A DNA stretch of 64,000 nt, taken from NCBI RefSeq assembly GCF_900110255.1, contig NZ_FODD01000018.1, positions 1 to 64,000 on the forward strand. The letters are read 5' to 3'. The translations under genes and the position numbers were made by a program. Position 1 is the first letter of the stretch, and each line of letters starts with the position of its first letter. Origin of the DNA: Actinacidiphila rubida. Its GTDB lineage: Bacteria; Actinomycetota; Actinomycetes; Streptomycetales; Streptomycetaceae. The notes beneath the pieces are model-generated. The model searched no databases, was not told the origin of the DNA, and saw only the letters and a program-made list of their open reading frames with translations. Shown in pieces: positions 29,361 through 37,624 of the stretch.

Positions 29361-29550
29361 GACGTCAGCCCGGGCTTCTCTTCGCTCGGGCTTCCTGCTC
29401 ACTCGCTCCGCGGACGGCCTCGTTCCTCGGCCGGCCACTGCGCGAGCTCGGACGTCAGCCCTGGCTTCTTTCGCTCGGGCTTCCTGCTCACTCGCTCCGC
29501 GGACGGCCTCGTTCCTCGGCCGGCCACTGCGCGAGCTCGGACGTCAGCCC
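29361..29550. repeat. Tandem duplication of about 90 bp between rplK and rplA
   Basis: Unit 1 (29361-29450, 90 bases) and unit 2 (29451-29539, 89 bases) are nearly identical, differing at the CCCGGGCTTCTCTTCG versus CCCTGGCTTCTTTCG segment. A third partial copy of 11 bases (29540-29550) overlaps the rplK stop codon. Each unit carries the GACGTCAGCCC end of rplK plus an untranslated stretch. This looks like repeated slippage or unequal recombination at the end of rplK. Confidence 0.93.
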
Positions 29551-29978
29551 TCGACCGTGATGCCCATGGAACGAGCCGTACCCGCGATGATCTTCTCCGC
29601 GGCGTCCAGGTCGTTGGCGTTGAGGTCGGGGAGCTTGGTGGTGGCGATCTCCCGGACCTGGTCGCGCGTCAGCTTCGCGACCTTGGTCTTGTGGGGCTCG
29701 CCGGAGCCCTTGTCCACGCCCGCGGCCTTCAGGATGAGCTTCGCGGCCGGCGGGGTCTTGGTGATGAACGTGAAGGTACGGTCCTCGTAGACCGTGATCT
29801 CCACCGGGATCACCATGCCGCGCTGCGACTCGGTGGCCGCGTTGTAGGCCTTGCAGAACTCCATGATGTTCACGCCGTGCTGGCCCAGCGCGGGGCCGAC
29901 CGGCGGGGCCGGGTTGGCCGCACCAGCGTTGATCTGGAGCTTGATCAGCCCCGTGACCTTCTTCTTCTTGGGAGGCAT
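29544..29978 (-). CDS. rplK: 50S ribosomal protein L11
   Basis: L11 binds the GTPase-associated region of 23S rRNA and is the site of thiostrepton action and of RelA activation. The ATG at 29976-29978 gives 144 residues beginning [16 protein letters not shown]. The Pro-rich N-terminal segment ([19 protein letters not shown]) that binds thiopeptides is intact. Its last codons and stop overlap the end of the tandem duplication. Confidence 0.98.
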
Positions 29979-30130
29979 TGCTCTCTCTCCGGGTCTTGTT
30001 GAGAGTTTCCATACCTGCGAGCAGGCATACCGCACCACGATAACGGGTAGCGCCCGATGCTCCTAATGAACGTCTTGTCTACGCGGGAAGAATCTTTGAC
30101 ATGAACACTTCCCATGGTCGGGTTCCGCTT

Positions 30131-30146
30131 GCTACCAAGTGGTAGC
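30131..30146 (+). promoter_or_regulatory. Palindrome upstream of the SGNH hydrolase gene
   Basis: GCTACC (30131-30136) and GGTAGC (30141-30146) form a 6-bp inverted repeat around AAGT, ending 24 bases before the GTG start. A TTGACA lies upstream at 30096-30101, though without a clear -10. The size and symmetry suit a dimeric repressor site; the regulator is unknown. Confidence 0.45.
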
Positions 30147-30170
30147 CAGCTTTCCTGCCATGGAGGTTCC

Positions 30171-30965
30171 GTGAGACTGACCAAGTCGTTAGCAGCCTTC
30201 GCCACCCTGGTCCTCGCCGTCGTGTTCGGCGTGGTCGCCGCGGGTCCGGCCAACGCGGCCGGCCCCGCCTACGTGGCGCTGGGGGACTCGTACTCGGCCG
30301 GCAACGGCGCGGGGAACTACGACAGCGCGAGCGGCAACTGCCACCGCAGCTTCAGCGCGTACCCCTACCTGTGGAAGAACGCGCACGCGCCCTCCTCGTT
30401 CAGTGACACCGCGTGTTCCGGCGCGGTGACCACGGACGTGACCAACAGCCAGCTCGGCCCGCTCAACGCGTCCACCGGCCTGGTGTCCCTCACCATCGGC
30501 GGCAACGACGCGGGCTTCTCCGACGTCATGACCACCTGCGTGACGGGCTCGGACAGCGACTGCGTCAACCGCGTCAACACCGCCGAGAGCTACGTCCGGA
30601 GCACCCTGCCGGGCCGGCTGGACGCGGTCTACAACGCGATCCGCGCGAAGGCGCCCAACGCCAAGGTCGTGGTGCTGGGCTACCCGGACATGTACACCCT
30701 CAACGTCTTCTGCATCGGCATGAGCGCCACCAAGCACCAGAAGATCGACGAGGCGGCGGACCTGATCGACACCACCACGGCCTCCGTGGCGGCCTCCCAC
30801 GGCTTCGTCTTCGGCGACGTCCGGACCACCTTCAAGGGCCACGAGCTCTGCTCGGGCGACGACTACCTGCACTCGCTCGTCATCTCCCCCAGCTGGGAGT
30901 CCTACCACCCGACCGCGACCGGCCACTCCTCCGGCTACTACCCCGTGTTCAACTCCAAGGCCTGA
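30171..30965 (+). CDS. Secreted SGNH/GDSL hydrolase (lipase/esterase)
   Basis: This family hydrolyses ester bonds of lipids or acylated sugars outside the cell. The GTG at 30171, with GGAGG 5 bases upstream, gives 264 residues: a Sec signal peptide (hydrophobic 10-24, cleavage near ANA-AG at 29/30), the nucleophile motif GDSYSAG with Ser40, the GGND block in LTIGGNDAGF, and the catalytic His in SYHPTATGH at about residue 246. Six or more Cys suggest disulfides, as in extracellular Streptomyces lipases. It is transcribed away from rplK. Confidence 0.9.
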   Translation: MRLTKSLAAFATLVLAVVFGVVAAGPANAAGPAYVALGDSYSAGNGAGNYDSASGNCHRSFSAYPYLWKNAHAPSSFSDTACSGAVTTDVTNSQLGPLNASTGLVSLTIGGNDAGFSDVMTTCVTGSDSDCVNRVNTAESYVRSTLPGRLDAVYNAIRAKAPNAKVVVLGYPDMYTLNVFCIGMSATKHQKIDEAADLIDTTTASVAASHGFVFGDVRTTFKGHELCSGDDYLHSLVISPSWESYHPTATGHSSGYYPVFNSKA

Positions 30966-30984
30966 CCAGCGCCACCCGCACTGA

Positions 30985-31029
30985 AGAGGGGTGCCAGCCC
31001 CGGCACCGCCGGCCCTCTGGCACCCCTCT
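30985..31029. terminator. Terminator after the SGNH hydrolase gene
   Basis: A 13-bp stem (30985-30997 with 31017-31029) has a 19-base loop that itself contains a small GC-rich repeat. It begins 20 bases after the hydrolase stop. Confidence 0.8.
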
Positions 31030-31080
31030 CCATGCGACGCCGACCCCGCCGCGGCTCGATCTGCCGACGGGCGAACGACA

Positions 31081-31118
31081 GAGCCCCCGACCGGCAGGGA
31101 ACCTGCGGGCGGGGGCTC
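31081..31118 (-). terminator. Terminator after nusG
   Basis: Stems of 9 bp (31081-31089 with 31110-31118) and 5 bp (31094-31098 with 31102-31106) form an interrupted hairpin 20 bases after the nusG stop. Confidence 0.75.
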
Positions 31119-31137
31119 CGGTGGAGCGGGAGCAGAC

Positions 31138-32031
31138 CTAGTTCTTCTGGATCTGGTCGAAGCTGAGCTCGACCGGGGTCTCGCGGCCGAAGATCTCGAC
31201 GAGGCCCTTGACCTTCTTGGAGTCGGGGTTGATCTCGTTGATCGTGGCCTGGAGGGTGGCGAAGGGGCCGTCGGTGACGGTGACCGAGTCGCCGACCTCG
31301 AAGTCCAGGACCTGGACCTCGACCTTGCGGGGCTGGGCGGTGCCCTCGGCGATCGCCGCGGCCTCGGCGGCGGCCTCGACCTCGGGGGCGAGCATCTTGA
31401 CGATCTCGTCCAGCGTCAGCGGGTACGGGTCGTACGCGTTGCCGACGAAGCCGGTGACACCCGGGGTGTTGCGGACGACGCCCCACGACTCGTTCGTCAG
31501 GTCCATGCGCACCAGCACGTAGCCGGGGAGCTTGTTCTGGCGGATCGTCTTGCGGTCGCCGTTCTTGATCTGGACGACTTCTTCCTGGGGCACTTCGGCC
31601 TGGTAGATGTAGTCCTCGACGTTGAGCGAGACGGCGCGCTGCTCCAGGTTGGACTTCACGCGGTTCTCGTAGCCGGCGTAGGTGTGGATCACGTACCACT
31701 CGCCGGGCAGGGTGCGGAGCTCCTCGCGGAACGCGGCCACCGCGTCGACCGGCTCGGCGACCTCGCCGTCACCCGCGTCCTCGGCGTTCTCGTCGTCGGA
31801 CTCGGCCTCTTCGGCGGCGTCTTCGGAGTCCGCGTCGGCCTCGGCCTCGTCTTCGGAGTCCGCGTCGGCGGCGTCCGCGTCGTGCTCGGCGGCTTCCGCC
31901 GCCTCCTCGGCCTCGTCGTGCTCGGCGGTCTCCGCCTCGGTGTCCGCGGTGGTGGCCGCGTCCAGGGCGGTGTCGTCGCCTTCGGCAGACTCGTCGGTGG
32001 CGGCGCCGTCGTACACGTTCGGGTCAGACAC
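31138..32031 (-). CDS. nusG: Transcription elongation/termination factor NusG
   Basis: NusG binds RNA polymerase and links it to Rho or to ribosomal S10. The 297-residue protein has the NGN domain (about 112-235, starting near [23 protein letters not shown]) and the C-terminal KOW domain (about 245-297, with [22 protein letters not shown]). The first roughly 105 residues are an acidic, Ala/Glu/Asp/Ser-rich extension absent from E. coli NusG but usual in Streptomyces. The start is GTG at 32029-32031, 77 bases after secE. Confidence 0.97.
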   Translation of the reverse strand: MSDPNVYDGAATDESAEGDDTALDAATTADTEAETAEHDEAEEAAEAAEHDADAADADSEDEAEADADSEDAAEEAESDDENAEDAGDGEVAEPVDAVAAFREELRTLPGEWYVIHTYAGYENRVKSNLEQRAVSLNVEDYIYQAEVPQEEVVQIKNGDRKTIRQNKLPGYVLVRMDLTNESWGVVRNTPGVTGFVGNAYDPYPLTLDEIVKMLAPEVEAAAEAAAIAEGTAQPRKVEVQVLDFEVGDSVTVTDGPFATLQATINEINPDSKKVKGLVEIFGRETPVELSFDQIQKN

Positions 32032-32108
32032 GGTGACTGCTTCTTCCTGACTTCAAGGGGTGGTTCGTACGGGCGGACGGCCAGAACGATGGGCGCCCCC
32101 CGCGGGGA

Positions 32109-32402
32109 TCAGCCGAAGACGTACGAGACGAGCTTCGAGAATCCCCAGTCAACCACGCTGACGAAGGCGATGATGACCACAACGAAGACAATCACCACAG
32201 TGGTGTACGTCATCAGGTCGTTGCGGCTCGGCCAGACGACCTTGCGGAGCTCCGCGATGATCTGGCGGTAGAAGAGAGCAAGGCGGCCGAGCGGGCCCTT
32301 CTTACCGCGCTTACCTCCGCGGCGGGCCTTCTTGTCGGTCTCCTGGTCATCCTGAGTCGTGCCAGGCTCAGGGACATCGATGGAGTCCGTGATTTCAGTC
32401 AC
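32109..32402 (-). CDS. secE: SecE, preprotein translocase subunit
   Basis: SecE clamps SecY in the Sec translocon. The 97-residue protein has a charged N-terminus with a basic patch (KKARRGGKRGKKGPLGRLALF), an amphipathic segment with the conserved VVWPSRNDL and one C-terminal membrane helix (about 65-90). The GTG start is at 32400-32402. Its position before nusG and after tRNA-Trp is conserved in many bacteria. Confidence 0.97.
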   Translation of the reverse strand: MTEITDSIDVPEPGTTQDDQETDKKARRGGKRGKKGPLGRLALFYRQIIAELRKVVWPSRNDLMTYTTVVIVFVVVIIAFVSVVDWGFSKLVSYVFG

Positions 32403-32498
32403 TCGTCCTCACCTGACTCCGGTCGTGGCCATGCCGCGCCCGTCGCGCGGTACGGCGAGTGCTTATCCTGCCCACGCCCATGTCCTGGACGTGTGGAG

Positions 32499-32571
32499 CA
32501 GGGCCGGAGGGACTTGAACCCCCAACCGCTGGTTTTGGAGACCAGTGCTCTACCAATTGAGCTACGACCCT
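32499..32571 (-). tRNA. tRNA-Trp (CCA anticodon)
   Basis: The 73-base sequence folds as a standard cloverleaf: acceptor AGGGTCG/CGGCCCT, D arm, anticodon loop CTCCAAA with anticodon CCA, and T arm GGGGGTTCAAGTCCCTC. The discriminator is G. The CCA end is not encoded. It precedes secE on the same strand, as in other streptomycetes. Confidence 0.97.
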
Positions 32572-32742
32572 TCGACTCCCCCAAAGTACCGCAGCGCGGA
32601 AGCCGTGAGGGCCATCGACGGATGAGTGTACGTGTTCAGCGGCTCCAGGTCGAACGCCTTGCTCGCGATCACCTCGAACGAGGTGCCACCAGGTCGGTCA
32701 ACTCCCGTGCCAGGGGTCCGTCAGGTCTGGGACGATGCAGGC

Positions 32743-34002
<1,260 letters not shown>

Positions 34003-34088
34003 CCGCGCGGCCCGCTTCCCTTTTCGGGCGAGCCCCCGTTCGGAGAAAACGGTTCCGGGCGGGGGCCGTCGTGGAGCAGGATCTTGGG

Positions 34089-35159
34089 ATGGAACGCGAG
34101 GCACCTACGGCCCGGGACGTCCGGCGCCTTCCCAAAGCACATCTGCACCTGCACTTCACCGGGTCGATGCGCCCGGACACCCTGCTGGAGCTGGCCGACC
34201 TCCACGGGGTCCATCTGCCGGAGGCGCTGACGTCGGGCGAGCCGCCCAAGCTCAGCGCCACCGACGAACGCGGCTGGTTCCGCTTCCAGCGGCTCTACGA
34301 CATCGCCCGCTCGTGCCTGCGCACGCCGGAGGACATCCAGCGGCTGGTGCGCGAGGCCGCGGAGGAGGACGTCGCGGACGGCTCCGGCTGGCTGGAGATC
34401 CAGGTCGACCCGACCTCGTACGCGCCGCGGCTCGGCGGCCTGATCCCGACCATCGAGATCATCCTGGACGCCGTGCACACCGCGTCCCGTGACACCGGGC
34501 TCGGGATGGCCGTGGTGATCGCCGCGAACCGCATGAAGCACCCGCTGGACGCCCGCACGCTGGCCCGGCTCGCCGTCCGCTACGCCGACCGCGGCGTGGT
34601 CGGCTTCGGCCTGTCCAACGACGAACGCCGGGGCCTGGCACGGGACTTCGACCGCGCCTTCGCCATCGCCCGGCACGGCGGCCTGCTGGCCGCACCGCAC
34701 GGCGGCGAGCTGTCCGGGCCCTCCAGCGTCCGCGACTGCCTGGACGACCTGCACGCGGAGCGGGTGGGCCACGGGGTGCGGGCCGCGGAGGACCCCCGGC
34801 TGCTGCGGCGGCTCGCGGAGTCCGGCGTCACCTGTGAGGTCTGCCCGGCCTCCAACGTCGCCCTCGGCGTCTACGGCAAGGCCGAGGACGTCCCCCTTCG
34901 GGTGATGTTCGAGGCGGGCGTGCCGATGGCGCTGGGCGCCGACGACCCGCTGCTGTTCGGGTCCCGGCTGGCCGCGCAGTACGGGATCGCCCGCGAGGCC
35001 CACGGCTTCAGCGACGCCGAACTGGCCGAGCTGGCACGCCAGTCGGTGCGGGCCTCCCGCGCGCCGCAGGACATCAGGGACCGGATGCTCGCGGACATCG
35101 ACGCGTGGCTGGCGGATCCCGCGGGCGGGCCCGCCTCGGCCGCGCCGCCGGCGGGCTGA
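34089..35159 (+). CDS. Adenosine deaminase family enzyme
   Basis: The family hydrolytically deaminates adenosine or related purines using zinc. The 356-residue protein has the N-terminal HLHLHFTGS (His18, His20, His22), the catalytic HGGE (usually HAGE in the family), a GHGVRA block and the metal Asp in LGADDPLLFGS. The ATG at 34089 follows a weak GGGA. The exact substrate cannot be read from sequence; some actinobacterial members act on adenine or modified nucleosides. It lies 86 bases after the aminotransferase and may share its transcript. Confidence 0.9.
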   Translation: MEREAPTARDVRRLPKAHLHLHFTGSMRPDTLLELADLHGVHLPEALTSGEPPKLSATDERGWFRFQRLYDIARSCLRTPEDIQRLVREAAEEDVADGSGWLEIQVDPTSYAPRLGGLIPTIEIILDAVHTASRDTGLGMAVVIAANRMKHPLDARTLARLAVRYADRGVVGFGLSNDERRGLARDFDRAFAIARHGGLLAAPHGGELSGPSSVRDCLDDLHAERVGHGVRAAEDPRLLRRLAESGVTCEVCPASNVALGVYGKAEDVPLRVMFEAGVPMALGADDPLLFGSRLAAQYGIAREAHGFSDAELAELARQSVRASRAPQDIRDRMLADIDAWLADPAGGPASAAPPAG

Positions 35160-35162
35160 CCG

Positions 35163-35197
35163 CCGACCCCCGGGGCGGCCGCCGCCCCGGGGGTCGG
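35163..35197. terminator. Bidirectional terminator between the deaminase gene and murB
   Basis: A 17-base arm (35163-35179) and its complement (35181-35197) form a GC-rich hairpin between two convergent genes. Confidence 0.85.
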
Positions 35198-35204
35198 AGG
35201 CGGG

Positions 35205-36260
35205 TCAGAGGCGCACGCCGACCGTCACCGGCTCGTTGACCAGGGTCACCCCGAAGGCGGCGTGCACGCCGTCCCTGATCTCGCGGGCCAGCGCCAGCAG
35301 GTCCTCGGCGGTCGCGCCGCCGCGGTTGGTGAGGGCGAGCGTGTGCTTGCCGGACAGCCGGGCCGGGCCGGTGCCGTATCCCTTGGCGAACCCCGCCCTG
35401 TCGATCAGCCAGGCGGCCGACAGCTTCGTGCGGTCGGTACCGTCCGGGTACGCGGGCGGGGCGGCGTCCGCACCCAGCCGGGTGCGGGCCCGCTCCAGGA
35501 ACGCGGCGTACCGGCCGGCGTCGAGCACCGGGTTGGTGAAGAACGAGCCCGCCGACCAGGTGTCGTGGTCGCCCTCGGCCAGCACCATGCCCTTGGCGGC
35601 GCGCAGCGCCAGCACCGTCTCCCGCGCCTTGGACAGCGGCACCCGGTCCCCGGCCTCGACGCCGAGGGCGCGGGCGGTCTCCGGGTACTTCACCGGTGCG
35701 GACAGCCCGCCCGCGTCCTCCAGCGCGAACCGCACCCGCAGCACCACGTGCCGCGCCGGGTCGGCCTTGAACCGGCTGTGCCGGTAGGCGAAGCCGCACT
35801 CCTGGCTGGACAGCACCACCGTCTCGCCGAGCTGCCGGTCGTAGGCGACGACCTCGGTGATGGTGCTGGACACCTCCTGGCCGTACGCGCCGACGTTCTG
35901 GATCGGAGTGGCACCCGCCGATCCCGGGATGCCGGCCAGGCACTCGATCCCGGCGAGCCCCTCGCGGACGGTGGCCGCGACCGCGTCCGACCACGTCTCC
36001 CCCGCGGCGAGCTCCAGCCGCGTCCCGTCCATGTCCACGCCTCGCGTGGCGATCCGCACGGCGGTCCCGGCGAACCCCTCGTCGGCGATCAGCAGGTTGC
36101 TGCCGCCGCCGATCAGCAGGACCGGCTCCCGGCGGGCGTCCGCCTCCCGCACGGCCTCGATCAGCTCCGCGTCGGTCCCGGCCGTCACCAGGCGGGTGGC
36201 GGGCCCGCCCACGCGGAACGTGGTGAGCGGGGCGAGGGGGGCGTTCTCCGTAACGTGCAC
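35205..36260 (-). CDS. murB: UDP-N-acetylenolpyruvoylglucosamine reductase MurB
   Basis: MurB uses NADPH and FAD to make UDP-N-acetylmuramate for peptidoglycan. The chosen GTG at 36258-36260 gives 351 residues beginning with a short leader and then APLAPLTTFRVGGPA. FAD-binding features include GGGSNLLI and IPGSAGATPIQNVGAYGQEV; the catalytic serine lies in AGSFFTNPV, and WLIDRAGFAKGYG is conserved. An upstream in-frame start (36323) would add 21 unconserved residues. The GTG lacks a Shine-Dalgarno but has CATAAT 6 bases upstream, so the mRNA could be leaderless. Confidence 0.95.
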   Translation of the reverse strand: MHVTENAPLAPLTTFRVGGPATRLVTAGTDAELIEAVREADARREPVLLIGGGSNLLIADEGFAGTAVRIATRGVDMDGTRLELAAGETWSDAVAATVREGLAGIECLAGIPGSAGATPIQNVGAYGQEVSSTITEVVAYDRQLGETVVLSSQECGFAYRHSRFKADPARHVVLRVRFALEDAGGLSAPVKYPETARALGVEAGDRVPLSKARETVLALRAAKGMVLAEGDHDTWSAGSFFTNPVLDAGRYAAFLERARTRLGADAAPPAYPDGTDRTKLSAAWLIDRAGFAKGYGTGPARLSGKHTLALTNRGGATAEDLLALAREIRDGVHAAFGVTLVNEPVTVGVRL

Positions 36261-36402
36261 CGTTTCATTATGTCCGCCGCGCGTCCCGCCCCACCCTCCC
36301 ACCCGCCCGCCGCCGGACCGCACGGGTGCGGCGGCCGGGCAGAGGGGGGAAGGATGGCGGAGCCGAACACCGGCACGGGTGGCCGACGCGGGGAGGGGCG
36401 GA

Positions 36403-37428
36403 ATGCTGGAGGCGCTGGGGCTGGCATCGCACGAGGAGGCGGTCTACCGGGCGCTGCTGAGCCGCCCGGCGGCCACCGCGCAGGACCTCGCCGGGCAGAC
36501 CGGGATCGACCGGGCCGCGGCCGAGCGGATCGTGCGCGACCTGGTGGGCCGCGGCCTGGTGGCCGTCGCGACCGAGGCGGCCGCACCGGGCGCGGGCGGC
36601 GGACCCGAGGCCGGGCCGGCCCCGGCCCGCTACCGGCTCACGCCGCCGTCGGTGGCCCTCGCCCCGGTACTCGTGCGGCAGCGCAACGCCCTCAGCCAGG
36701 CGGAGACGGCGTACGCGCAGGTGGCCGAGCAGTACCGCGGCACCGCCATGCACACCGCGGCCGGCCTGGTGGAGGTGGTGGTCGGCGTGGAGCAGGTCGC
36801 CCACCGGTTCCACCAGCTGCAGCACGGCGCCCAGCGGGAGCTGCTGGTCTTCCTCGTCGGCGCGCCCGTCGCCGTGCCGCGGGAGGAGACCGACGGCTCG
36901 GAGGGTTCCGCGCTGCGTCGCGGCGTCGACTTCCGGGTCGTGGCCGCCCGGGAGTACCTCGGCAGCCACGACATGGTGCGGGAGGTCCGCGAGGCCGTCA
37001 GGGCGGGTCTCGATCTGCGGATGGCGGAGTCGCTGCCGCTGAAGATGGTCGTCTCGGACCGGGAGCGCGCGATGGTGCCGCTGGACACGACGGACTCCGG
37101 GGGCGAACCGAGCGCGATCGTGCTGCACCGCAGCGGCCTGCTGACCGCCCTGGTCCATCTCTTCGAGCGGGAGTGGGCCATCGCCCGGCCGATGTTCACG
37201 GCCGGCGGGGAGGTGCGCGAGGAGCCGGAGGACGGCCTGCGGCCGACCGCGGAGGAGCTGGAGGTCCTCGCCCTGCTGCTGGCCGGGGTCTCCGACCGGC
37301 GGGCGGCCGCCCAGCTCGGGCTCTCCATCCGCACCGTGGAACGCCGGGTGCGGCGGCTGACGGAACTCGCCGGCGGCGCGTCGCGCCTCCAGCTCGGCTA
37401 CCACGCCGCACGGGCGGGCTGGCTCTGA
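36403..37428 (+). CDS. TrmB-like regulator with C-terminal LuxR-type helix-turn-helix
   Basis: The 341-residue protein begins MLEALGLASHEEAVYRALL, matching the TrmB/winged-helix pattern at residues about 1-70 (QDLAGQTGIDRAAAERIVRDLVGRGLV). A central domain (about 95-270) resembles the ligand-sensing part of such regulators. The C-terminus (about 285-341) has a LuxR-type helix-turn-helix (TAEELEVLALLLAGVSDRRAAAQLGLSIRTVERRVRRL). Streptomyces has many such orphan regulators, often next to protease or secondary-metabolite genes. GGAGGGG at 36392-36398 supports the ATG. The ligand is unknown. Confidence 0.88.
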   Translation: MLEALGLASHEEAVYRALLSRPAATAQDLAGQTGIDRAAAERIVRDLVGRGLVAVATEAAAPGAGGGPEAGPAPARYRLTPPSVALAPVLVRQRNALSQAETAYAQVAEQYRGTAMHTAAGLVEVVVGVEQVAHRFHQLQHGAQRELLVFLVGAPVAVPREETDGSEGSALRRGVDFRVVAAREYLGSHDMVREVREAVRAGLDLRMAESLPLKMVVSDRERAMVPLDTTDSGGEPSAIVLHRSGLLTALVHLFEREWAIARPMFTAGGEVREEPEDGLRPTAEELEVLALLLAGVSDRRAAAQLGLSIRTVERRVRRLTELAGGASRLQLGYHAARAGWL

Positions 37429-37460
37429 CCTCCCGCCGGCGGCCCGATCCGCGGTGGTCC

Positions 37461-37500
37461 CGCCTGAACGCCCCTGAAGGCCCCTGAAGGCCCCTGGACG
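37461..37500. repeat. Four 10-bp direct repeats
   Basis: Bases 37461-37500 read as four consecutive 10-base units, CGCCTGAACG, CCCCTGAAGG, CCCCTGAAGG, CCCCTGGACG, one helical turn apart. They lie between the LuxR-type regulator and the subtilase gene. Regular repeats with this phasing are typical of cooperative activator sites. Confidence 0.75.
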
Positions 37501-37624
37501 TGGCGGCGTGGCGGAGTGCCGCCATGCGGCCGACCCGCCACGCGCGGGCCCCTCTCGGTGATCCGTATCCCTGCCAGGATGCAGCCCCAGCTTGGCATGT
37601 TCACGGATTCGAGTAGGGAGACCC

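Noticed and set aside
29361..29550. CRISPR-like repeats
   Set aside because: Only two long adjacent units with no spacers; it is a plain tandem duplication.
35262..37487. A 741-codon plus-strand frame spanning murB and the regulator gene
   Set aside because: It crosses murB in antisense and the regulator gene out of frame; its sequence is Arg/Gly/Pro-rich without any domain.
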